Shown piece by piece: positions 50,101 to 54,106 of a stretch of DNA of 64,000 nucleotides. The translations under genes and the position numbers were made by a program. Each line of letters starts with the position of its first letter. Position 1 is the first letter of the stretch. The notes under the pieces are model-generated. The model worked only from the letters and a program-made list of their open reading frames with translations. It had not been told where the DNA came from and ran no database searches. The stretch is from Microglena sp. YARC (taxonomy: Eukaryota; Chlorophyta; Chlorophyceae; Chlamydomonadales; Chlamydomonadaceae). The DNA lies in assembly GCA_022414725.1 (NCBI GenBank), contig CM039463.1, forward strand, positions 29,605,071-29,669,070, in the 5' to 3' direction.

Positions 50101-50431
50101 ATGGAAGCGTCAATCATTATATGTGAGGGAAACTAGTGCGTGCTAGGGTCTCAAAACCAAATGTGATGCTCAGATGAAATTAAAGAGGTTGTTTGAGGAT
50201 TTCCAGGGGGGGGGGGCTGATAATTGCCCAGGAGTAACAGTGCCTTGTGGTAAAGCAGATGCACAACAAAACTGTGGTGATAGCCAGTGATAGCGGGAGT
50301 TAAATTTTGAGTTCAGGCTCACCTTCAGGCATTGTGCAGTAGGGTGGCAGGCCATTGGCTCCTTCGGGGCCCAGCATCTCTTCACTAACTGAATCTTGGA
50401 GACCCACCCCAATCATCTCATCTCCAAGCTG
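16019..50431 (-). CDS. CXC/CRC-domain protein, TCX/TSO1/LIN54-like (14 exons found, 5' end missing)
   Basis: DNA-binding protein with two CXC motifs; relatives (plant TCX/TSO1, animal LIN54/tesmin) bind TTYRAA-type sites in cell-cycle gene control. Fourteen exons splice in one frame to 2,340 bp: 779 aa plus TGA, numbered from the first visible residue. Motif CXC1 has Cys65, 67, 72, 77, 79, 86, 89, 91 and 94; the spacer ends SPNAFAPK (115-122); CXC2 has Cys137, 139, 144, 149, 151, 158, 162, 164 and 167. The LIN54-type DNA-contact tyrosines are Tyr76 and Tyr148. The rest (about 170-779) is Ser/Gly/Gln/Pro-rich and probably disordered, ending in an acidic tail with [17 protein letters not shown]. 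Every phase matches across 13 introns. The span is about 34 kb; introns are filled with copied exon edges, MITEs and SINEs. The N-terminus was not found. Confidence 0.9.
16633..16810. mobile_element. MITE family B copy (diverged)
   Basis: CTTTTCAGCTACGAGCTGTA at the left and a weakly complementary GGGGAGTTACCTAGAATCAT end, with the family interior (AATTGTGTCAGCTTCAAGGT). Confidence 0.5.
16820..17100 (+). repeat. Diverged repeat also present at 58,735-58,985
   Basis: Shares GCCTAAAAAACC, a C run, CTTAGATA(C)GG(T)ATGGATTC, GGCGCACA and GGCGTCCTCGG-like blocks, AGTTCTGC and GGTGGCCAGAAA with the second copy. The C run is at 16,873-16,896. Coding content not recognised. Confidence 0.65.
17525..17755 (+). 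repeat. GGGGT/GGTG-rich low-complexity tract
   Basis: Runs such as GGGGTGGGGTGGGGTGGGG on the plus strand, in two blocks (17,525-17,620 and 17,715-17,753). The open frames on the other strand are artefacts. Confidence 0.85.
18215..18672 (-). repeat. 3'-edge copies of TCX exon 13
   Basis: Four to five partial copies of the exon 13 end (GGAAAGAATGAAGGCTC and the GTAGGTA donor) lie downstream in the intron, separated by AAAAACAAAAC-type spacers. They include CAAGCGGC and the GGGAATAGGTCAAG part of the exon, followed by CCTGGGATGAAATTC-type (plus strand) sequence. Confidence 0.85.
18673..18956 (-). CDS. TCX gene exon 13
   Basis: Acceptor GTCACACCAG and donor CGG|GTAGGTAG; 94 codons, entering in phase 1 and leaving in phase 0. 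It encodes a Ser/Pro/Gln-rich stretch including [20 protein letters not shown]. Confidence 0.8.
19040..19620. repeat. 20-bp satellite, about 24 copies
   Basis: Nearly perfect tandem array of TGATGTGCAGAGATACATTA from about 19,130 to 19,590, with degenerate GATGATGAGCAG-type units on both sides. Only a few positions vary (ATTA/GTTA/ACTA). It lies in intron 12 next to the 5' side of exon 13. Confidence 0.97.
19700..19930 (-). mobile_element. Interspersed family E (GCGGAGCCCCC...GGGTCACCC)
   Basis: On the minus strand reads GCGGAGCCCCCCCTTCTGGG, then AGGGTCACCCATTTGTCCG and GTCGCTTGCGACATATATAG. Related copies: 16,420-16,640, 20,800-20,970, 41,660-41,740, 59,700-59,780 and 61,635-61,800. Confidence 0.55.
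20159..20370 (-). mobile_element. tRNA-derived SINE
   Basis: Complete reverse copy: tail GTTATCATTA, body with GTTGTCAACCGAGATGGTAG, and a tRNA-like head with an A box (GGTCTAGTGGTAGACCA) and B box (GGTTCGATCC). Confidence 0.85.
20497..20706 (+). mobile_element. tRNA-derived SINE
   Basis: Starts GCCCCTTTCAGTGATATACA. A box TGGTCTAGTGGTAGACC and B box GGGGTTCGACTCCCC suit an internal RNA polymerase III promoter. Body GTTGTCAACCGCGATGGTAG, tail ACCACGCCCCACCAGGCGTT followed by ATCATTACC. It lies about 130 bp from an inverted copy at 20,159-20,370, so the pair could form a hairpin. Confidence 0.9.
21004..21340 (-). repeat. 3'-edge copies of TCX exon 12 separated by mini-introns
   Basis: Three copies of the exon 12 end (AAAGGAGCNCCTCCAGCTGC to CCAACAG) at 21,225-21,259, 21,108-21,142 and 21,004-21,067. 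The sequences between them all start GT and end AG: 21,260-21,340 (81 nt), 21,143-21,224 (82 nt) and 21,068-21,107 (40 nt). The first two contain the two-hairpin element. Confidence 0.85.
21341..21517 (-). CDS. TCX gene exon 12
   Basis: Acceptor CACATTGCAG and donor CAACAG|GTGAATTTG, phases 1 and 1. Gly/Ser/Ala-rich, encoding [20 protein letters not shown] then a basic [10 protein letters not shown] segment. A two-hairpin element begins within the first 10 nt of the donor. Confidence 0.8.
21518..21900 (-). repeat. 5'-edge copies of TCX exon 12
   Basis: At least four copies of GAGTGNGNGCGCAGCCTCAA-like sequence, with GTCAAGTGTTAGGGGCATGT (plus strand) between. The copies are diverged, and several keep a TTGTAGG or TTGTTGG before the exon-like part. 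Confidence 0.8.
22080..22655. mobile_element. MITE family B copy with interior insertion
   Basis: Family ends near 22,165 (CAGGGGCTCCTCGTGGCAGC) and 22,655 (GGAGCTGCCTAGAATGAGCT). The interior is interrupted by about 280 bp of unrelated sequence. Confidence 0.5.
22870..23661 (-). repeat. 3'-edge copies of TCX exon 11 plus a TCTGTATA-type tandem array
   Basis: Three copies of the exon 11 end, seen on plus as TGNACNTTGAAATCTG followed by CTGCCACTCCCCA, at about 22,878, 23,028 and 23,373. They are embedded in tandem units of about 34 bp (GGTGAATCTGTATA, GGTGGGTCTGCATA). A SINE sits at 23,107-23,319. Confidence 0.85.
23107..23319 (+). mobile_element. tRNA-derived SINE inside the exon 11 array
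   Basis: Same layout as the 20,497 copy, with a B box GAGTTCGATCCCC and tail GGCGTTATCATTACC. Array sequence continues on both sides, so the SINE inserted after the array formed. Confidence 0.85.
23662..24035 (-). CDS. TCX gene exon 11 (largest)
   Basis: Acceptor CCTTGCGCAG and donor TTTCAAG|GTGCAC; entered in phase 2, left in phase 1, 124 codons. Begins [20 protein letters not shown], then a hydrophobic [18 protein letters not shown] and a Gly/Ser-rich end. Its entry phase needs a 2-nt carry-over, which exon 10 supplies. Confidence 0.85.
24240..25565 (-). repeat. 5'-edge copies of TCX exon 11
   Basis: At least six partial copies of the exon start, read on plus as GAAGGTTTGAAAGGATGGG and CTGAACCAATGTCCTG, near 24,303, 24,596, 24,782, 25,035, 25,208 and 25,545. 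The last part is the exon start plus its AG acceptor. Units are separated by GATTTAGGCAGGTAA-type 16-bp repeats. Confidence 0.9.
24320..24512. repeat. 16-bp minisatellite
   Basis: About 12 copies of GGGATGTAAGATTTAG alternating with GCAGGTAAGATTTAG. Confidence 0.95.
25575..25985. repeat. About 31-bp tandem repeat
   Basis: About 13 copies of TCAGGCAGCTAGATTTGCAA followed by GGCAATATGAT. Confidence 0.95.
26540..26795. mobile_element. MITE family F copy
   Basis: Repeated ATCATATGAT palindromes between two GTCCCTA-like ends, with TTGGTCAACATCATATGAT near the right end. Confidence 0.6.
27268..27398 (-). CDS. TCX gene exon 10
   Basis: Acceptor CTGTACAG and donor CTTAA|GTGAGTCG. It enters in phase 0 and leaves with 2 nt, exactly what exons 9 and 11 need. 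Encodes [20 protein letters not shown] then a Gln/Ala/Glu-rich helix-prone segment. The 5' part is repeated upstream. Confidence 0.8.
27399..27905 (-). repeat. 5'-edge copies of TCX exon 10
   Basis: Five to six units of about 75-100 bp, each with the exon start and acceptor (plus strand AAGCTGTCGATCCATCTGTA then CAGC), near 27,489, 27,588, 27,668, 27,748 and 27,820. Differences sit mainly in the ATTGTTGAGG/ATCATTGAGG part. The minus-strand open frames are repeat artefacts. Confidence 0.9.
27905..28170. repeat. Tandem repeat, about 87-bp unit
   Basis: Three to four units of GCCAAATGAGCCTAGTTAGG ... CCCTCCATCTGTACAGCCAG. The CCATCTGTACAGC part again resembles the exon 10 acceptor edge. Confidence 0.85.
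28170..28515 (+). repeat. GA-rich low-complexity tract
   Basis: GAGAGGAAAGAGAAGG-type purine tract of about 340 bp with G runs near 28,395-28,440. Confidence 0.95.
28572..28790. mobile_element. MITE family B copy
   Basis: GGCGCTACGAGTAGCAGCTT at the left, AGCTGCTACGTGTAGCCCAG at the right and the family interior CTAGCTAATGGAGCTGG. Confidence 0.6.
29345..30112 (-). repeat. 3'-edge copies of TCX exon 9
   Basis: Five or more copies of the exon 9 end and donor (plus: CACCTTGAATTTTACATGTC or CACCTTGAATTTGTTTTGAC) at about 29,360, 29,514, 29,658, 29,941 and 30,020. Between most is a diverged two-hairpin element (ACGGTGAGCAGCCCAGAGTT). Confidence 0.85.
30113..30192 (-). CDS. TCX gene exon 9
   Basis: Acceptor TTTGTGTGCAG and donor TTCAAG|GTGAATTGG, phase 1 in and 0 out; 26 codons encoding [21 protein letters not shown] 5'-edge copy (ATCAGCTGCACATGAATTG on plus) lies at about 30,466-30,485. 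Confidence 0.8.
30525..30705 (+). mobile_element. MITE family G copy
   Basis: GTGCGCCGCTCATAAATTGA through GGAATGGTGACGCGCCGTAC; a shorter relative ending in the same manner lies at 30,345-30,435. Confidence 0.6.
30743..30930 (-). mobile_element. Two tandem copies of family D
   Basis: TTGGCCCCAGTGCAGTCAAA...ACAAGGCGTATTATTTATTT, then a second unit beginning GAGGTTGGCCCAAGAGC. Confidence 0.65.
31080..31800 (+). pseudogene. Degenerate ORF cluster, possible retroelement remnant
   Basis: Overlapping plus-strand frames read like one interrupted coding sequence. One has [20 protein letters not shown] then a basic/acidic [20 protein letters not shown] stretch; a later frame has [20 protein letters not shown] with a CxxC motif. 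A copy of the first half at 36,305-36,640 in the same orientation has several differences. Gag-like in flavour, but the family is not recognised. Confidence 0.4.
31800..34236. other. Intron 8 of TCX, left part; mostly unassigned
   Basis: Contains long G runs (33,709-33,733 and 33,893-33,915), an AT-rich GCAAATTATAGCAAAT-type tandem tract at 33,960-34,225, and otherwise sequence with no recognised element or gene. Confidence 0.5.
34237..34452 (-). CDS. TCX gene exon 8
   Basis: Acceptor CCCACAG and donor CCTCAG|GTGAGG (one base carried in and out); 71 codons. Begins [20 protein letters not shown], then AAMGGSCGG and a [20 protein letters not shown] segment. Eight partial copies of its first half lie upstream. 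Confidence 0.85.
34495..35835 (-). repeat. 5'-edge copies of TCX exon 8 (eight)
   Basis: Copies of the first 40-85 bp of exon 8 end on plus at about 34,591, 34,791, 34,980, 35,117, 35,225, 35,433, 35,678 and 35,833 (GTACGACACAC, then CTG). Six keep an AG acceptor with a C-rich tract in front; those at 35,678 and 35,833 have lost or changed it. They are separated by GGTGTGTGTGGTGGTGG-type sequence. Confidence 0.92.
35840..36150 (+). repeat. GTGGGTGTGGGCGTGG-type minisatellite
   Basis: Units of about 50 bp with GGCTGATAACCTGTGGGTGT; derived from the spacer of the exon 8 edge array. Confidence 0.9.
36305..36640 (+). pseudogene. Copy of the degenerate ORF at 31,080
   Basis: Matches 31,220-31,500 over about 280 bp with substitutions. 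It retains AGTCTGGACGCCACCCAGAA and GTTGGAAGCTCAAGCAGCAG. Confidence 0.6.
36670..37480. repeat. Tandem repeats in TCX intron 7
   Basis: 36,670-36,985: about 60-bp units of TATAATGCCAGNTACNCAAT with TCGATTTTCAAATG. 37,020-37,070: ACCTAGACCTATA hexamers. 37,190-37,470: about 50-bp units of AAAGCTATGGGGAAATAGA. Confidence 0.9.
37490..37789 (-). repeat. 3'-edge copies of TCX exon 7 with GGGATGGGTT spacer
   Basis: The exon 7 end (plus AACCTGTATGTCCATTC) is echoed at 37,492 as AACCTGCATATCCATTCGAT, and TGATCACACCTG blocks recur at 37,508, 37,545 and 37,618. A two-hairpin element lies at 37,660-37,710. Confidence 0.7.
37790..38036 (-). CDS. TCX gene exon 7
   Basis: Acceptor CACTGTGCAG and donor ACATACAG|GTTTGTAC; phase 0 in, one base out; 82 codons. 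Begins [20 protein letters not shown]; Gln/Asn/Pro-rich with [18 protein letters not shown] near its end. A 5'-edge copy lies at 38,812-38,852. Confidence 0.85.
38060..38200 (+). repeat. Microsatellites and G runs
   Basis: GTGTGGTGTG tract, a G run, (TATG)n at 38,115-38,155 and another G run at 38,171-38,189. Confidence 0.95.
38400..38810. repeat. Tandem repeat, about 120-bp unit
   Basis: Four copies of AACCTTGCGCCCTAGCGGGC ... GATGCAGTGATGAGGC, with TTGGGCTCCAAATCGCGCAG variants. Confidence 0.95.
38812..39150 (-). repeat. 5'-edge copy of TCX exon 7 and adjoining tandem units
   Basis: CCCCTGGAGGGAATTTTTCA then AGGTTCTGC (plus) repeats the exon 7 start and acceptor, corresponding to NLEKFPPG. 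It continues into five units of about 60 bp containing AAGCTGCAAGACATGTCTTG. Confidence 0.8.
39270..39405 (+). mobile_element. MITE family G copy, internally deleted
   Basis: Carries GCATGGCGGAGTGCAAAGC, GGCAGCGCGTCC and the GGCAACGCGTCGTCGAAAAA end, but lacks the usual left end. Confidence 0.45.
39786..39975 (+). mobile_element. tRNA-derived SINE, second subfamily
   Basis: Head with A-box-like GAATGGCTCAATGGCAGAGC and B box CCGGGTTCGAATCCCC; body GCTGTCAACCGCCATGGCAG; tail TTAATACCACGCCCCACCAG. It shares the body and tail with the 20,497 type but has a different tRNA head. Confidence 0.85.
40010..40180 (-). mobile_element. MITE family G copy
   Basis: Reverse orientation: TTTTTGTGACACGTCGCCAT at the left, GCGACGCGTCGCACGAAAAA at the right. 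Confidence 0.65.
40190..40680. repeat. Tandem repeats
   Basis: Two to three units of about 145 bp (TATCATACTCTA ... ATATCTGATATCACTCCATT ... TGTTGTGACTGTCCAAT), then ATGATCCATTAGTA-type short repeats at 40,550-40,665. Confidence 0.85.
40779..40972. mobile_element. MITE family B copy
   Basis: CACTGTTTCTATTTTGGGCA ... GCAGCTTCTAGGCAGCTCCG at the left and GCTGCCACGAGTAGAAAAAA ... CAGTG at the right. Confidence 0.75.
41280..41652. mobile_element. Two SINEs, head to head
   Basis: A reverse second-type SINE (41,280-41,425; GCTACCATGGTGGTTGACAG, TTCGAAGCC) is followed by a forward first-type SINE (41,441-41,652; A box TGGTCTAGTGTTACACC, B box GGGGTTCGATTCCCC, tail CACTGGGCGTTGTCATCACC). Confidence 0.8.
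41738..41822 (+). mobile_element. Family D copy
   Basis: TAAATAAATAGAATGCCTTA, ACGAGGGGTGAAGTTGAGG and GGGGCCAACCACCAA. Confidence 0.65.
41839..42028. mobile_element. MITE family B copy
   Basis: GAGCTACACATAGCAGCTTC and AGGCAGCTTCC at the left; GACTGGAAGCCACCATTATT at the right; interior GATATAACAGTCACTCCAAT. Confidence 0.6.
42380..42460 (-). repeat. 3'-edge copy of TCX exon 6
   Basis: Repeats the last part of exon 6 and its donor (plus GGAACTGACCAGAACGGTTG ... GGGGAGATCTCCATCCGCAG) with substitutions, separated from exon 6 by GGTGGGTGTGGG-type sequence and a G run. Confidence 0.9.
42550..42675 (-). CDS. TCX gene exon 6
   Basis: Acceptor CGCATTGCAG and donor GTTCTG|GTCAGTTCC, phase 0 on both sides; 42 codons starting [20 protein letters not shown] and then acidic [14 protein letters not shown]. 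Confidence 0.8.
42835..44580 (-). repeat. 5'-edge copies of TCX exon 6 (about seven) with MITE insertions
   Basis: Copies of TTCCCATTCANCTGNGCTTG then GGTCAAGCCATNCTGCAAT (plus) at about 42,845, 42,950, 43,570, 43,772, 43,880, 43,988 and 44,537. The TGCAAT end is the copied acceptor. The flanks CAAAAACATGCACACACTGAG and TGTATGTTGTAGGGTGT recur too. Family F MITEs interrupt the array at 43,000-43,215 and 44,045-44,400. Confidence 0.9.
44875..45065. repeat. CTACTGTACTGCC tandem repeat
   Basis: About 13 degenerate units of the type TTGCCCTACTGTACTGCCC, immediately downstream of TCX exon 5. Confidence 0.9.
45076..45175 (-). CDS. TCX gene exon 5 (completes CXC2)
   Basis: Acceptor CTGTACGCCAG and donor CCCAGG|GTAAG; supplies the last two cysteines of CXC2 ([12 protein letters not shown], Cys164 and Cys167), then a linker ending [10 protein letters not shown]. 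Phase 2 in, 0 out. Confidence 0.9.
45178..46028 (-). repeat. 5'-edge copies of TCX exon 5, about 85-bp tandem units
   Basis: Around ten units containing AACAGTCATCGCACCTGGTG (the exon 5 start and acceptor on plus) and GGGCATGCCTCAGGCATGTG. The five units from about 45,550 to 45,960 are almost identical, indicating recent expansion or gene conversion. Confidence 0.92.
46029..46145. mobile_element. Family F fragment
   Basis: TAGGGACCGGCATATCATATG, then GACCAAAGGCAAGTATGATA and TTAGCCCAGTCAGACTGCCG; the right end is missing. Confidence 0.55.
46375..46555 (-). mobile_element. MITE family G copy
   Basis: TTTTTGTGACGCGTTGCCAT at the left and TTTTGCGACGCGTCGCAAGA at the right. Confidence 0.7.
46565..46768. 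mobile_element. MITE family B copy
   Basis: CACTCTTTTTCTTTTTAGCT ... GGCAGCTTCC at the left; AGCTGCTTAAAAGTTGGTAC at the right. Confidence 0.6.
46765..47400. repeat. Tandem repeat, about 130-bp unit, built on a MITE end
   Basis: Four units with CACGACATTGCCCGCCGACC, AACTATAAAGCCATGGC and GTGCCCCACCACCACCAGAC. Each ends AAGCTGCAACGC(GTAGCC)CAAAAAAGAAA, which resembles the right end of family B. Confidence 0.85.
47348..47600. repeat. Large inverted repeat, 100-bp arms
   Basis: Arms 47,348-47,447 and 47,501-47,600 are reverse complements with about six mismatches and a 53-bp loop. They include ACATCCCCTGACTAATGAGC. In the intron between TCX exons 4 and 5 this would fold into a long hairpin in the transcript. 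Confidence 0.92.
47600..47960. repeat. GCACCC(T)TTCTCACCTAGA repeats
   Basis: Degenerate tandem units of TTGGAGTTGTTGTCATATTA and CTTCTCACCTAGATTGCACC. Confidence 0.8.
47985..48181 (-). repeat. 3'-edge copy of TCX exon 4 with two-hairpin elements
   Basis: AGGATTGCCTGCAGCTGAAT (about 48,036-48,056) echoes the exon 4 end, AGGATTACCTGCAGTTGAAT at 48,175. The intervening sequence contains two-hairpin element copies (GAAGACGGCGAGCAGCCAAA). Confidence 0.8.
48182..48303 (-). CDS. TCX gene exon 4 (CXC2)
   Basis: Acceptor CTAATTGCAG and donor AACTGCAG|GTAATCC; phase 0 in, 2 out. Encodes [20 protein letters not shown] then [11 protein letters not shown], the core of the second CXC motif, with Tyr148 as the predicted minor-groove contact. 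Confidence 0.95.
48350..48530 (-). repeat. 5'-edge copies of TCX exon 4 (two)
   Basis: GTGCGTTACATCTCCTCCCC CTTTTGCCTCCACCTGCAA occurs at the exon (48,271-48,308) and again at 48,354-48,391 and 48,483-48,520. Each keeps the CAG acceptor preceded by a similar upstream sequence. Confidence 0.95.
48988..49106 (-). CDS. TCX gene exon 3 (end of CXC1 and spacer)
   Basis: Acceptor ATTTCTTGCAG and donor CCTAAG|GTAGGC; completes CXC1 with [13 protein letters not shown] and then the family's spacer, ending [10 protein letters not shown]. Confidence 0.95.
49198..49400. mobile_element. MITE family B copy
   Basis: ATTTTGGGGGCTACACGGCA ... TTCTTGGCAGCTC at the left; GGAAGCTGATACGCGCAGCT at the right. Confidence 0.65.
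49428..49612 (+). mobile_element. MITE family G copy with candidate TSD
   Basis: CACTGTTTTTTTGTGTGTGA at the left and GGAAAAAAACAGGG at the right. ATGATGCC before and TTGATGCC after agree at 7 of 8 bases, suggesting an 8-bp hAT-type target duplication. Confidence 0.7.
49640..49843. mobile_element. MITE family B copy
   Basis: CACTGTTTTCCTTTTCGGCT ... GCAACTTCTAGGCAGC at the left; TTCCTAGAAGCTGCTGCTCA ... TAGCCGAAAATAAAAACAGT at the right, inverted repeats of about 40 bp. Confidence 0.85.
49956..50093 (-). CDS. TCX gene exon 2 (start of CXC1)
   Basis: Acceptor CATCCAACAG and donor GCTGCTG|GTAAGTG; 45 codons with one base carried over on each side. Ends with [20 protein letters not shown], the first CXC motif, containing Tyr76. 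Confidence 0.95.
50323..50431 (-). CDS. TCX gene exon 1 of those found
   Basis: Acceptor TCTCTCACAG and donor CCTGAAG|GTGAGC. Encodes [20 protein letters not shown] and ends PPYCTMPEG. It joins exon 2 in phase. Not the true first exon, as it has no start codon context. Confidence 0.75.
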
Positions 50432-50489
50432 CTGTGAGAGAGAAACAAAATCAGTGCTAGATTCACAACCTCGAGCAAACAGCATCTAG

Positions 50490-50545
50490 CTTTCGGTATA
50501 TATTATATTATATATTATATTATCTTATTACATTATATATTTTTT
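50490..50545. repeat. TATATTA-rich tract
   Basis: TATATTATATTATATATTAT and related AT repeats just upstream of the first TCX exon found. Confidence 0.85.
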
Positions 50546-50589
50546 GTTGTTCACACTTGCCCGCAATCAATAAGGAATGTTCAGTATGT

Positions 50590-50755
50590 AGGGACCAGAA
50601 TACCAAATGATGTTGACCAAAGGCGAGTATGGTATCATACAAACTGCATCGTACGATAGTGTATACAAATTGTAACTTTAGCCTGGTCAGACTGCCGGCA
50701 TCATATGATATTGTATGATATCATATGGTGACATGATATCATATTGCCTTTCACT
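50590..50755. mobile_element. MITE family F copy
   Basis: GTAGGGACCAGAATACCAAA ... GACCAAAGGCGAGTATGGTA ... TGCCGGCATCATATGATATT, with a palindromic right half. Confidence 0.65.
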
Positions 50756-50838
50756 ATTAATATGAGGTCTCCTTTTGTTGTGGGAATACAAAGTATTTCG
50801 ATCTACCAGAACCCAGAGTTCAGAGTTCTAGGACCTAC

Positions 50839-50864
50839 CATTTGGATGTGGGATACCTTGCAAC
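50839..50864 (-). CDS. Candidate 26-bp TCX micro-exon
   Basis: Flanked by GTTTTTGCAG and GTAGGTCC. In the phase required by the next exon it reads CKVSHIQM before QLGDEM. Support is limited to the splice sites and phase; the exon before it was not found. Confidence 0.35.
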
Positions 50865-52671
50865 CTGCAAAAACGAGCTGGAAAGTCGTTGATCCTGCAT
50901 TTGCAATCCATATACAAACAGTGGCTCTTAACTAGGAATTGAGCATGTGTTTTTCTTAGAGTACGTGGCAATCGCATAAAACAGCTGCAGCAAATCGCAG
51001 GTATTATTATCTGAACTATGCAGAGCACAAGTCTAGGTGCAGTCATGTGGAGTGCCCTTGCTGGCAAGTATATCCTCGGAACAATACAACCCATCCAAGG
51101 AAGGAGGTGAAGGAGGTGAAGGACGATATTTGCTCAATTATGTATGTGACTCAGCAAGCTTGACCAGGCCAATTATTGGCTTGGATACTTTTCAGCTGAT
51201 GCCATTTATCAGAGCTTTTTGGTGTCCTCAGGATCAGATGATCCAGGATTCAACAGCAATTCAAAATTGAATGATAGGACCTCATATCAGTATTTTTCGA
51301 TTACCCCTAGAACCAAACGCAGCAATTGAAGGATGGCAGTAGATAATCTTGTGTGCAGTGAAAGGATGGCAAACCGCTAACGACCACAGCATGCGAATTT
51401 TACAAGGTCTTGCCGAATTCACGTATGCCTCACGCTGTCCAGTCAATGCCTTTCCGAATTGCACCCTACCTGTTCAGGGCGACTCGAGTCGTCCTTCCTC
51501 GCCGAGGTTTCCTTTTTGCTGGTCAACAGACTAGGTCAACCACAAAGAGTGCATGGGGATATTCGGAACACCTCGGGAACATGCTTTAGCTTGCAAGGAG
51601 AATTGCTAATGGTGTGGTGTGCGTCTGAACTCGAACACCTTGTGATCAACGCTGACGGGCTGTTGTTCACCGAGTTCACAGGTGGGGTGGTTTTGCTAGC
51701 TCGGTACACTGAAGCGCTAGTCCCGCGCTAGTGCAAGAAATAGGAGGAGTGCTGCCTCATGTCGAATGGCTGTCAAAAGGTTCGAAATTCAATGGGATAA
51801 ATGAAGGATGTACAACCCCCCTACAGTACAGAACTCTGCCCTCAACTTCGCAAGAAACTGGGACGTATCCCATGGCACGAGCCCTTCGGTTACCTCCGCT
51901 GCCTTAACCGACTCGGCTGTCGAGCTTCTTTCTCCCTCAACCCGTTTTCGAGGTACTATTCAACGTTTGCAAGGAGGAAGGCCACTTTCGATAGAGCCGA
52001 GATCATATCGGAGATCACGTGATGGGATGCGATCTCACCTGAGATCAGCCGTGCCCTTGGGCCGTGCGGATATCCTGCGAAGCAGGATTTACTGATTTAC
52101 TTAATTTTAACTGCTGTTCTCAAATTGAATACCGACGTCACTACAGTGCATACCCGTTGCGCAGCTGTCCTGCGGTTTGGCAGGGCAAATGGTCCATGAA
52201 TAAATAAATAAATATAACGCCTCATTACGAGGCGAGAGGTTTTGGGGGGCAGCCTGTTTGTTTGCACTGGGGCCAACCACCAGGGGGGGGGGGGGGGGGG
52301 GGGACTATTATCCCCCTGGAGGAAGTTTTGGGGCCTGCTCCATGTGTTCGTCTGCACGCGACAATGGACTGGAAGGAAACAGCGACAAGGGGGCGCATGG
52401 GTGTGGAGCTTGAGGGCGGCTACTTAACGGAGATACCTACGCGGGTGAGGTTGGGAAGTGCGTTCATGGGTATGGTCCCTTTTAGACCCTTTGGTACCCA
52501 ACGTTACAACTGAGTAGATCACTTTATATCCCTGATCTGTCCTCATCCTCTCTCCCTCTGCTTTCCCTCACCACCACTGTCCACACACTGACCCACAGGA
52601 GGAACCTTGCCCCATCTGCCCCCCTCCCCCCCCGCCCGTCCTCATCCACCCTCCCTCTTCTTCCCCTCACC

Positions 52672-52702
<31 letters not shown>

Positions 52703-53299
52703 GTCCTCATCGACCCTCCCTCCACTTTCCCTCACCACCACTGCCCAGTGCCCACCCCTGTGATAGGGTCTGTTGCTGATTCCCCCGAGTGGTTGGTGTC
52801 AGACTGTCACAGCAGTAGCCGACTTCCACTTATGGATGGGGAAGAAATTGTCAATGTTCCTTCTCTCAAGTTTACTCTGCCTGCAGACGGTGGACAGCCT
52901 GAAGGCTGATAGGCCATGTTATAATGTTATCGAACCAAATAAAATCGATGTTTCTTTGGGGAGCAGGTGCCAATCAAGCATCCCAAAATGTAACCAAGTC
53001 AGTCTCTGGCTCTCTGCTGAGTCTGTTCTCAACATTATACACATGTGCCTAGCCTAGTAGGGAAGGTTCACAGACCGCATGAAGCCATGAACTGATAATC
53101 TCCAAGCTAGGGTCATTGCTCAGCTTTTTGGCGTCCTGGCGCAAGCAAAACTTGTACTGTCGGATGTCTGCCCTGGCGGTGTTTTTTAGTTATGTCTTCA
53201 AGGTTCCGACTCTAACGACCATGGCAGGGAGCTTGTCTGAAGTGGTCAATAGGGGTAGTGGTGAACGATCGTTTGGTCGTGGGTCGGTAACTCCCACTG

Positions 53300-53440
53300 A
53301 CCCAAATTGCGCCTACTTTTTTGTGGGAATGGCAACACCATTCGAACTGAATCCTCGCCGCTGCTGGTTTGTGTTGTGAGACCCACCTCCTGGTGGTGAG
53401 ATTCCTTTCATTACTAAAAAAACAAAAGGCACAAAAGGCA
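53300..53440 (+). repeat. Family H copy
   Basis: GGAATGGCAACACCATTCGA, ACTGAATCCTCGCCGCTGC and GTGAGATTCCTTTCATTACT. Confidence 0.6.
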
Positions 53441-53748
53441 CGCTAGGATGCCATGAGTTACAGTCTTCGTTTCTTTATTTTGCCAGATGAATGTTGAATA
53501 GTTTAAAGCTTCCAATACGAATTCATCTCGGACGAGTCCAAGGTATCACTACTCCACCCTTATATCAAATATGCGCTGATTCACCACCACCAGTGCACGA
53601 GGAACTTGGAAGTCGGAGGAGTTACTAGGCCATGGCATACAGCTGTCCTCAAGATCAGTACGTTCTCGGGGAGACACATAGGAAGTTGGTAGGTAGGAAG
53701 AGAGAGAGGCAGACAAACAGACAAACACAGAAAGACAGACAGACAGAC

Positions 53749-53795
<47 letters not shown>

Positions 53796-53907
53796 GCAAC
53801 CAGTTTGTTGGGTACTTTTTCACAATCTTGCATGCATGTGTTTCAGAACGCAATAGCATGAAATAAAGTACAAAACAAACTTGCTGCACTGACCTTGTAG
53901 CACGCCA

Positions 53908-54106
53908 CTGTTTTTCTTTTCGGCTACTAGCAGCAGCTTCTAGGCAGCTCCCTGAGCCAGCCACTTGGCTAAGCCCCCAAAATTCATCAGCGCTAGAAAA
54001 CCAATTATGTCAGCTTTAAGGTGCACTTGGTTGCTTTATGTTTGGCTCATAAGCCAGCCAGGGGAGGTGCCTAGAAGCTAGTGCTCCTAGCCGAAAAGAA
54101 ACAGTA
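53908..54106. mobile_element. MITE family B copy (best-preserved ends)
   Basis: Left CACTGTTTTTCTTTTCGGCT and AGCAGCTTCTAGGCAGCTCC; right GGTGCCTAGAAGCTAGTGCT and AGCCGAAAAGAAACAGT. CTTGTAGCACGC before and CTTGTAACACGC after differ at one base, a longer flanking duplication than typical. Confidence 0.85.

Noticed and set aside
51459..52022. Two plus-strand ORFs that look like protein
   Set aside because: No recognisable domain, no splice context, and next to sequences resembling TIR element ends; could be a decayed element.
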